Positions 58,312-64,000 of a DNA stretch of 64,000 nucleotides are shown here, piece by piece (position 1 is the first letter of the stretch; every line of letters starts with the position of its first letter). The DNA is from Flavobacterium sp. IMCC34852 (GTDB taxonomy: Bacteria; Bacteroidota; Bacteroidia; Flavobacteriales; Flavobacteriaceae): contig NZ_CP121446.1 of assembly GCF_030643905.1 (NCBI RefSeq), forward strand, positions 2,418,001-2,482,000. The letters are read 5' to 3'. The notes under the pieces are model-generated. The model worked only from the letters and a program-made list of their open reading frames with translations. It made no database searches and was not told the origin of the DNA. Position numbers and translations under genes: made by a program.

Positions 58312-58515
58312 ATGAAATCAGAAAATAAGAGATTGTGTATCTACCCAAAGGATATACAGCGCATAACCGGCAAGAGTTACCGCCAAAGTCTAAGACTACT
58401 CAATAAAATAAGAAGGGACCTTAGCAAGCTCGAGAATGAGTTAGTGAGCATTGAAGAGTTCTGTAATTACACAAGCTTGAAATATGAACAAGTAATGACT
58501 TTAATTATTGATTAA
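58312..58515 (+). CDS. small DNA-binding-like protein at element end
   Basis: A 67-residue basic protein: YPKDIQRITGKSYRQSLRLL, then KIRRDLSKLENELVSIEEFC. The pattern resembles a helix-turn-helix of excisionase type (DIQRITGKSYRQSLR as recognition segment). It lies 207 bp before the right att core, at the usual place of element-end genes. A role as a second directionality factor is possible. No family name is certain. Confidence 0.6.
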   Translation: MKSENKRLCIYPKDIQRITGKSYRQSLRLLNKIRRDLSKLENELVSIEEFCNYTSLKYEQVMTLIID

Positions 58516-58722
58516 AATAGCTTTTCAATTTCTTTAATTCTATCATAACTAGTTCATTTTTTGACTGTAAAATGATGACTAATCAAACGGATTTTTGTAT
58601 ATTTGAAATATCAATACAGGTACTAAATTGAGTTAAATTTAAAGGTGCACAATTCGGTGCACTCATTCTGATAGATACTGCGAAGTCAATAAATACAAGG
58701 GGTATAATGATTTTAATCAATC
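58516..58722. other. right end of the first element
   Basis: Non-coding, AT-rich DNA carrying the paired GGTGCAC sites 60 bp before the core. No tRNA gene could be folded here. Confidence 0.5.
58644..58662. repeat. paired GGTGCAC sites at the right end
   Basis: GGTGCAC, AATTC, GGTGCAC: almost the same as the left-end pair (GGTGCAC, AATC, GGTGCAC). It supports matching arm-type sites at both ends of one element. Confidence 0.6.
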
Positions 58723-58735
58723 CCTCTTTCTCCGC
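58723..58735. other. junction attachment core (CCTCTTTCTCCGC)
   Basis: Identical to the left core. Here the flanks extend to TCCCTCTTTCTCCGCCA, a good tRNA-Ser 3' end including CCA. It serves as the right end of the first element and the left end of the second. Confidence 0.7.
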
Positions 58736-58757
58736 CAGCCGAAAGACAAATTAAATT

Positions 58758-58793
58758 AAAACCCTTAAAATCGTATGATTTTAAGGGTTTTTT
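58758..58793 (+). terminator. intrinsic terminator next to the second att core
   Basis: AAAACCCTTAAAATC and its complement form a perfect 15-bp stem with a GTAT loop and T tract, mirroring the terminator of the first element. Confidence 0.85.
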
Positions 58794-58842
58794 CTTTTTA
58801 TCACATATCAAATTATTCATTCATTCGTGAACCTAAAGGGAT

Positions 58843-58887
58843 AAAATCGGTTACCCTAAAAAATCCAAAACTTGGGTAACCGATTTT
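58843..58887. repeat. 14-bp inverted repeat upstream of second integrase
   Basis: AAAATCGGTTACCC and GGGTAACCGATTTT are perfect complements with a 17-nt loop. It occupies the place of the GTGCAC cluster in the first element but has a different sequence. It could be an arm-type site pair or an attenuator. Confidence 0.7.
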
Positions 58888-59007
58888 TATTTCAGACTAG
58901 TATTCACAAGGCTTTACAACCAGTTCAACAACCAGTTTAAAAACTGTACATCTTGTGGATTAGTCATATTGAAGTTAAATTTAATAACAACTAAAAAGGT
59001 CACCACA

Positions 59008-60261
59008 ATGAAAACAAAAGTATCAACTCTCTTTTATGCAAAGAAAGCAAAAGCAGCTGCAAACGGTTTAATTCCTATTTACATGAGAATTACTATCAAC
59101 GGTAAGCGTATCGAGTTAAGTACAAACCGATTTATAGAAATTTCAAAATGGTCAACAGAAGCAGGTAAAATGAAAGGGACTTCAGAAGAAGCTCGTTCAA
59201 TAAATAATCATCTTGATTTACTTAAAAATCAAATCAGAGATGCTGAAATGGAGTTAATCTATAAAAAGATAACAATAACAACCGAAATATTTAAAAGCAA
59301 ACTATTAGGAGTTGATGAAAGAGCAAGAATGCTAGTTCCAATATTCCAAGACCACAACAACAAAATAAAAGAGCTTGTTGGAAAAGAATACGCTCCGGGA
59401 ACATTAGAACGCTACACTACTTCACTCAAGCATACTATTGAATTCATGCAATGGAAATACAATATTTCCGATATAGATATCACAAAGATTGATCATGCCT
59501 TTATAACCGATTACGAGTTTTGGTTAAGAAGTGTCAGAAACTGTGCTAATAACACAGCAGTTAAATACCTTAAAAACTTCAATAAAATAATCAAGCTTTG
59601 TTTAGCCAATGATTGGATTGATAAAAACCCATTTGCAAACTATAAATCAAAAGTCAAAGATGTTGAAAGAGTTTATCTTACTGAAGCAGAAATCCAATCA
59701 ATAATTGAAAAAGATTTCAAAACAGAAAGACTATCACTAGTTCGTGATATCTTTCTTTTTAGCTGCTTTACAGGTTTGGCATACATTGATGTCAAAAACC
59801 TAACAAAGTCGCATATAAGCTTCGGTATTGATGGCGAAAAATGGATATTCACTCACAGACAGAAAACAGAAAGTGCATCCAAAATTCCAATCCTTCCAGT
59901 TACTCAAATGATAATCGACAAGTACAAAAATCATCCGCAATGTAATAACGAAGATAAACTACTGCCTATTTTATCCAACCAAAAAATGAACGCTTATCTA
60001 AAAGAAATAGCCGGAGTTTGTGAAATTGAAAAAGAATTAACTTTTCATATTGCTCGACATACTTTTGCTACTACTGTGACACTTACCAATGGCGTTCCAA
60101 TTGAAAGTGTGAGCAAAATGCTTGGGCATAAAAATTTAAGAACTACACAACATTATGCTAAAGTTTTAGATAGAAAAGTTAGTGATGATATGAAGATTTT
60201 AAAAGATAAATTTTCAATTTTAGACAATAATATATTGAAAAAATCTTCAGTCACAAGCTAA
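59008..60261 (+). CDS. tyrosine recombinase / integrase of the second element
   Basis: A 417-residue recombinase with the start at MKTKVSTLFYAKKAK; the ATG at 58969 would add 13 residues. The domain plan is as in the first integrase: arm-binding, core-binding (YAPGTLERYTTSLKHTIEFM), catalytic TGLAYIDVKNL with Ala for the first Arg, HIARHTFATTVTL, LGHKNLRTTQHYAK with the Tyr nucleophile. Similarity to the first integrase is strong throughout. Both would act at the same tRNA-Ser-like core. Confidence 0.95.
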   Translation: MKTKVSTLFYAKKAKAAANGLIPIYMRITINGKRIELSTNRFIEISKWSTEAGKMKGTSEEARSINNHLDLLKNQIRDAEMELIYKKITITTEIFKSKLLGVDERARMLVPIFQDHNNKIKELVGKEYAPGTLERYTTSLKHTIEFMQWKYNISDIDITKIDHAFITDYEFWLRSVRNCANNTAVKYLKNFNKIIKLCLANDWIDKNPFANYKSKVKDVERVYLTEAEIQSIIEKDFKTERLSLVRDIFLFSCFTGLAYIDVKNLTKSHISFGIDGEKWIFTHRQKTESASKIPILPVTQMIIDKYKNHPQCNNEDKLLPILSNQKMNAYLKEIAGVCEIEKELTFHIARHTFATTVTLTNGVPIESVSKMLGHKNLRTTQHYAKVLDRKVSDDMKILKDKFSILDNNILKKSSVTS

Positions 60262-60352
60262 ACATTTCTAGTAATCAATGCTATTTAAAGCTATTAAGAC
60301 TTTATTATTTGTTAAAAAAAGCATAAACACCATTTTAGTAACTTTATTTTAG

Positions 60353-60360
60353 TAATTTTG
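60353..60360 (+). promoter_or_regulatory. candidate -7 element of the efflux operon (TAATTTTG)
   Basis: TAATTTTG fits TAnnTTTG and ends 34 nt before the TetR start. No TTG lies at the expected -33 position. Confidence 0.45.
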
Positions 60361-60368
60361 TTAACCAA

Positions 60369-60381
60369 ATAGTTAAACTAT
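60369..60381. promoter_or_regulatory. candidate TetR operator
   Basis: ATAGTT-A-AACTAT is a perfect palindrome with one central base, just after the -7 element. GTTAA words repeat around it. Binding here would block transcription of tetR and the efflux genes. Confidence 0.45.
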
Positions 60382-60394
60382 ATAATTAAACAAT

Positions 60395-61006
60395 ATGGAT
60401 AAAATTAAAACTGAAAATACTGAAACTGAAATATTAATAGCTGCAAAAGAAATCTTTCAGCAAAAAGGAATGGCAGGTGCAAGAATGCAAGAAATAGCAG
60501 ATAAAGCAAAAATTAATAAAGCATTATTACATTATTATTATAGAAGCAAACAATTATTATTTGAAGCTGTTTTCAAAAGTGCTTTTTCGCTTTTAGCACC
60601 ACAATTAAATAAAGTGCTAAATGATGATAGTGACTTATTTGAAAAAATACGAAAGTTCACTGAAAATTATGTTTCGTTTGTAATCAAACATCCCTATTTA
60701 CCAAATTTTGTAATACAAGAATTAAATAAAAACCCAGAATTTGTTCAAAAGCTTCGCTCTGAAAAAAATTTTCCTTCCATTGAAAAATTTAAACTTCAAG
60801 TAAGTGATGCTATAAATCAAGGAATTATCAAACCAATCGAAGCCGAACAGCTATTTATCAATATTATCTCTTTAAATATTTTTCCTTTTATCGGAGAACC
60901 GCTATTAATGGCACTTGTTAATATGGATAAAGAAAGCTATAATAAAATACTAGAAAATAGAAAAACGGAAGTGGCTGAGTTTATCATTAATTCAATAAAA
61001 ATATAA
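60395..61006 (+). CDS. TetR/AcrR family repressor
   Basis: A 203-residue regulator. The N-terminal helix-turn-helix is clear: TEILIAAKEIFQQKGMAGAR, MQEIADKAKINKALLHYYYR, SKQLLFEAVF. The C-terminal ligand domain is helical and matches the group that controls YbhF-type ABC efflux operons. It begins the operon with TolC 3 nt downstream. It probably represses its own operon at the palindrome upstream. The ligand is unknown. Confidence 0.92.
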   Translation: MDKIKTENTETEILIAAKEIFQQKGMAGARMQEIADKAKINKALLHYYYRSKQLLFEAVFKSAFSLLAPQLNKVLNDDSDLFEKIRKFTENYVSFVIKHPYLPNFVIQELNKNPEFVQKLRSEKNFPSIEKFKLQVSDAINQGIIKPIEAEQLFINIISLNIFPFIGEPLLMALVNMDKESYNKILENRKTEVAEFIINSIKI

Positions 61007-61009
61007 ATT

Positions 61010-62260
61010 ATGAAAACTAAGTTAATCATACTGATAGTATTGTCTATATCAATATATGCTAATGCACAACAGACTTTAACCTTGGAAGATTGTTACTCAT
61101 TAGCTACAAAAAATTATCCTTTATCAAAACAAACAGGATTAATACAACAAAAATCAAGTTATGAAATTGAAGCATTAAGCAAAGGAAAATTACCAAAAAT
61201 CGATGTAAATGCACAAGCAACTTATCAATCTGAAGTAATAGGATTACCTACTTCACTACCAGGAGTTCAATCTTTAAATAAAGATCAATATAGAGCAACT
61301 TTAGATGTAAATCAATTAGTATACAATGGTGGAATAATTGATGCAAATACTAAATTAAAAGAAGCACAAACCAAAACACAACAGCAACTAATTGAAGTTA
61401 GCTTATATCAAATAAAAACTCGAATTAATCAATATTTCTTTTCTGTTTTGTTACTTCAAGAAAAAAAGGCACTACTATCTTCAAAAAAAGAGTTATTAAC
61501 TTCCAAAGTTAAGGAAGTGAAATCAGGAGTCAAATTTGGAGCAATTCTTCCATCATCAGAACAGGTTTTAGAAGCAGAAATTATTAAAATAAACCAGCAG
61601 TTAACCGAAATTAAATTTGAAAACATCAAATTATTAAATAACCTTTCAGAATTAACTTTTTCAGATATTGATACCGAAACAACTTTAATACAACCAGTAT
61701 CATATCCAAATAGCACTAATACAACAAGACCTGAAATTGCTTTTTATGATTTACAAAATCAGCAATTAGAGTTCTCGAAAAGTGTACTATCTAAATCAAA
61801 TCTTCCAAAAATAAATGCTTTTGGTCAAGCGGGTTATGGTAATCCTGGATTAAACATGTTAGACAATTCTTTTCAACCATTTTATGTTGTTGGCCTAAAA
61901 GCGAATTGGAATATTTTTGATTGGGGCAAAACCAAAATAGATAAAAAAGCATTGGATATATCTAAAGAAATAGTAACATCTGAGAAAGAAACATTTGAAT
62001 TAAATAACAAAATACAATTAGAAGAGCAAGATTTTGAAATTAAAAAATTAGAACAACTGCTGCTTTCTGATACCGAAATAATTCAAATACGTGAAAAAGT
62101 TATTAAATCCTCAGATGCTCAATTAAAAAATGGTGTGATAACATCGTCTGAATATCTTATAGAATTAACCAATTTATTTGAAGCAAAAAATATTTTGAAA
62201 ACGCATGAAGTTCAATTAGCAGCTGCTAAATCAAATTACGAAATAATTAAAGGAAAATAA
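61010..62260 (+). CDS. TolC-family outer-membrane channel
   Basis: A 416-residue outer-membrane factor. The signal peptide (LIILIVLSISIYANAQ) is followed by two OEP repeats, with landmarks LTLEDCYSLATKNYPLSK, QLVYNGGIIDANTKLKEAQT and KANWNIFDWGKTKIDKKALD. It would be the exit duct for the ABC or HlyD system of this operon. It differs from the copper CusC in lacking Met-rich stretches. Confidence 0.9.
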   Translation: MKTKLIILIVLSISIYANAQQTLTLEDCYSLATKNYPLSKQTGLIQQKSSYEIEALSKGKLPKIDVNAQATYQSEVIGLPTSLPGVQSLNKDQYRATLDVNQLVYNGGIIDANTKLKEAQTKTQQQLIEVSLYQIKTRINQYFFSVLLLQEKKALLSSKKELLTSKVKEVKSGVKFGAILPSSEQVLEAEIIKINQQLTEIKFENIKLLNNLSELTFSDIDTETTLIQPVSYPNSTNTTRPEIAFYDLQNQQLEFSKSVLSKSNLPKINAFGQAGYGNPGLNMLDNSFQPFYVVGLKANWNIFDWGKTKIDKKALDISKEIVTSEKETFELNNKIQLEEQDFEIKKLEQLLLSDTEIIQIREKVIKSSDAQLKNGVITSSEYLIELTNLFEAKNILKTHEVQLAAAKSNYEIIKGK

Positions 62261-62285
62261 AATAGTACCCGAAAAATTTAAAAAA

Positions 62286-63167
62286 ATGAAAAAAATAAGC
62301 ATAATAATTTTAGCAACGATAGGGCTAATTTCTTGTAACAAAAATAACGACAAAGCTGACGGTTATGGGAATTTTGAAGCAACTGAAATAACTATTTCTT
62401 CAGAAGCTAACGGTAAAATAGAGTTTTTAAAAGTCGAAGAAGGAGATGAATTAAAATCTCAATTACAAGTAGGATTAGTTGATACATTACAATTACATTT
62501 TGCGAAACAACAATTAATTGCCTCTAAAAGCACCATATCGTCAAAATCCGCAAATGTAATATCGCAAAAAAGCGTCTTAAATGAACAATTAAAAACAGCT
62601 AAATTAGAGAAAAACCGAATCCGTAATATGTATTCTGAAAATGCTGCAACTAAACGACAAGTAGATGAAATTGAAGGAAAGGTAAAAGTTATCGAAGAGC
62701 AAATTAAAAGTGTCGGAACTCAAAACGCACCTATTTTAAATGACTTAAAATCGATAGATGTACAAATTGCTAGAATCAATGATCAAATAGCAAAAAGTAA
62801 AATTATTAATCCTATTAATGGAACTGTTTTAACTAAGTATGCTGAACCAGGCGAAATAACAGCATTTGGAAAACCACTATACAAGATAGCTGATATTTCT
62901 GAAATGACTTTGCGAATCTATGTAAGCGAAACACAGTTGTCAAAAATAAAAGTTGGACAAAATGTATCGGTAAAAATTGATGCTGAAAAAGATATGAAAT
63001 CATATCAAGGAAATATTTCATGGATTGCATCTTCGGCAGAGTTTACTCCTAAAATTATTCAAACAAAAGAAGAACGAGTAAATCTCGTTTATGCCGTAAA
63101 GGTAAAAGTAAAAAATGATGGCAGACTAAAAATCGGAATGCCAGCAGAAATGTGGATTAAATATTAA
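62286..63167 (+). CDS. HlyD-family periplasmic adaptor lipoprotein
   Basis: A 293-residue adaptor. The signal ends in lipobox GLISC. The sandwich half (ATEITISSEANGKIEFLKVE), a long coiled-coil hairpin (SAKSANVISQ-type region, then ENAATKRQVDEIEGKVKVIE) and the closing barrel (INPINGTVLTKYAEPGEITA) are present. It resembles YbhG-type adaptors that work with two-component ABC exporters. It would connect the ABC pump to the TolC channel encoded upstream. Confidence 0.9.
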   Translation: MKKISIIILATIGLISCNKNNDKADGYGNFEATEITISSEANGKIEFLKVEEGDELKSQLQVGLVDTLQLHFAKQQLIASKSTISSKSANVISQKSVLNEQLKTAKLEKNRIRNMYSENAATKRQVDEIEGKVKVIEEQIKSVGTQNAPILNDLKSIDVQIARINDQIAKSKIINPINGTVLTKYAEPGEITAFGKPLYKIADISEMTLRIYVSETQLSKIKVGQNVSVKIDAEKDMKSYQGNISWIASSAEFTPKIIQTKEERVNLVYAVKVKVKNDGRLKIGMPAEMWIKY

Positions 63168-63184
63168 TTAAAAAATTACAAGAA

Positions 63185-63625
63185 ATGTTAAAAATAAAAA
63201 TTGCCTTTTTAGCTACAGTTGTATTACTCATTTTCTCTTGTAACACGAAATCAAAAGAAGAAAAAACTACTGAAATTAAAACTGAAGAACACCAACATTC
63301 TGAAAGCGAAACAATTCAATTAAACAATGGTGAAAAATGGAAGGTAGATGATAATATGATGCTACACATTCGTAATATGGAAAAAGATGTAGTCCATTTT
63401 GACCAAGAAAAAGGCACTAATTATTCATTATTAGCTAATAAATTAAAGACAAATATTGATATACTAACATCAAATTGTACCATGAAAGGACAAGCTCATG
63501 ACGAACTTCACAAATGGTTAGTTCCATATATAGAATTAGTCGATTCGTTTTCTAAAGAAAAATCAGCAAATCAGTTTACAGAAATTCAAAATTCGTTTAA
63601 AACATTTAATCAATATTTCCAATGA
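63185..63625 (+). CDS. small lipoprotein, unknown
   Basis: A 146-residue lipoprotein (lipobox LLIFSC). A charged linker (KSKEEKTTEIKTEEHQHSES) precedes a helical domain (EKWKVDDNMMLHIRNMEKDV, CTMKGQAHDELHKWLVPYIE). I recall similar proteins near metal-binding or efflux genes in Flavobacteriia, without known function. The stop overlaps the cupin gene by 4 nt, so it is part of the efflux operon. Confidence 0.75.
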   Translation: MLKIKIAFLATVVLLIFSCNTKSKEEKTTEIKTEEHQHSESETIQLNNGEKWKVDDNMMLHIRNMEKDVVHFDQEKGTNYSLLANKLKTNIDILTSNCTMKGQAHDELHKWLVPYIELVDSFSKEKSANQFTEIQNSFKTFNQYFQ

Positions 63626-63909
63626 TTTTAAAAAACTTACATACCGAAAATAAACCAGTTCAAACACAATTATTATTTGAACCAAAAGACGCTAAAGTAA
63701 TTTCATTGCAAATAGCAAAAGGCGAAACACTTAAAGAGCACGTTTCAAAAATACCTGCATTGTTAGTTTGCATTACAGGAAATGCTGTTTTTACTGATGA
63801 TAAAGGAACAGTCGTTAATCTCAATTCAGGCACTTATGTAATGATTGAAGAAAATGTAAAACACGCAATAAAAGCAATTGATGAAAGTAATTTCTTATTG
63901 ATGAAATAA
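63622..63909 (+). CDS. cupin-like small protein
   Basis: A 95-residue single-domain cupin. The strands QTQLLFEPKDAKVISLQIAK, GETLKEHVSKIPALLVCITG, AVFTDDKGTVVNLNSGTYVM and IEENVKHAIKAIDESNFLLM give the expected double motif, with His in KEHVS and KHAI. The metal-binding set is incomplete, so the fold is likely but catalysis is not. The stop overlaps the ABC ATPase start by one base. Confidence 0.8.
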   Translation: MILKNLHTENKPVQTQLLFEPKDAKVISLQIAKGETLKEHVSKIPALLVCITGNAVFTDDKGTVVNLNSGTYVMIEENVKHAIKAIDESNFLLMK

Positions 63910-64000
63910 TGAGTATTGCTGTAAACAACATATCAAAATATTACAAAAAATTAAAAGCAGTCGAAAACATTACTTTTAATGTAAATGACGGAGAATTATT
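63909..64000 (+). CDS. ABC transporter ATP-binding protein (partial, 5' end)
   Basis: The frame starts at the ATG shared with the cupin stop (TAATG) and runs off the window. It reads MSIAVNNISKYYKKLKAVEN then ITFNVNDGEL, the typical start of a YbhF/CcmA-like ABC ATPase just before the Walker A region. With TolC and HlyD upstream it completes an ABC-type efflux operon; the permease genes should follow. Confidence 0.75.
   Translation, partial: MSIAVNNISKYYKKLKAVENITFNVNDGEL

Larger units (their letters stand above)
18075..58735 (+). mobile_element. integrated element (ICE/IME-like) carrying metal resistance
   Basis: The element is bounded by direct copies of CCTCTTTCTCCGC, 40.6 kb apart. It starts with a tyrosine integrase transcribed inward. 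It also holds RteC, an excisionase-like HTH protein, a replication initiator/loader pair, a metal-resistance block and a structured non-coding region. The core matches the 3' end of a tRNA-Ser (T-stem CCCTC, acceptor TTTCTCC, discriminator G). GGTGCAC sites lie just inside both ends. No relaxase, coupling ATPase, VirB4 or Tra proteins are encoded, so self-transfer is unlikely. The exact left boundary is inferred from the repeat alone. Confidence 0.7.
58723..64000 (+). mobile_element. second related element in tandem (partial)
   Basis: Starts at the shared att core, with the same order (core, terminator, inverted repeat, integrase) as the first element. It carries an efflux operon as cargo. 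The right end is outside the window. Confidence 0.6.

Overview
The window is AT-rich DNA from a Bacteroidota organism, most likely Flavobacterium or a close flavobacterial relative. The signs are a T9SS C-terminal sorting domain, FISUMP and DUF3347 proteins, RteC, promoters of the TTG/TAnnTTTG type, and an almost complete lack of Shine-Dalgarno sites. There are three regions. No function was tested here; calls rest on motifs, lengths and neighbourhood.

Region 1 (about 1-18074) looks like chromosomal backbone or the remains of an older island. A decayed gene lies at the left edge, followed by a FISUMP lipoprotein. A minus-strand operon then encodes a T9SS-sorted protein, a 4342-residue RHS/SpvB/TcdB-type protein whose last ~235 residues carry a zincin-like HEGLH motif, and a small lipoprotein placed where an immunity protein would be expected.

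Region 2 (18075-58735) is an integrated element of about 40.6 kb. It is bounded by a 13-bp repeat (CCTCTTTCTCCGC) that matches the expected 3' end of a tRNA-Ser. Its left end carries a tyrosine recombinase, RteC, an excisionase-like HTH protein, and a replication-initiator/helicase-loader pair. Its cargo is a very large metal-resistance block. The first module looks directed at Zn/Cd/Co: a CzcA-type RND pump fused to its TolC-like channel, an adaptor, and a P1B-2 ATPase. The second is directed at Cu/Ag: a CusA-type pump split by an in-frame stop, TolC, two CusB adaptors, CopA ATPase, a multicopper oxidase fused to a CopB-like barrel, a MerC-GDCCVxC fusion, and many HMA, HMBD and DUF3347 metal-binding proteins. 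An HMA-AraC protein is the only obvious metal-linked regulator. A PD-(D/E)XK-type nuclease gene is embedded in the copper operon. The right end has a gene-free 1.2-kb stretch holding nine unrelated stem-loops, two small mobile-element proteins, a four-gene cassette on the minus strand (unknown protein, DUF5675, two small membrane proteins), and a small DNA-binding-like protein. No relaxase, coupling protein or Tra genes are present, so the element is probably mobilizable or only integrative.

Region 3 (58723-64000) begins a second, related element in tandem. It has the same att core, the same terminator layout and a homologous integrase, followed by a TetR-controlled ABC-type efflux operon (TolC, HlyD, lipoprotein, cupin, ABC ATPase) that runs off the window.
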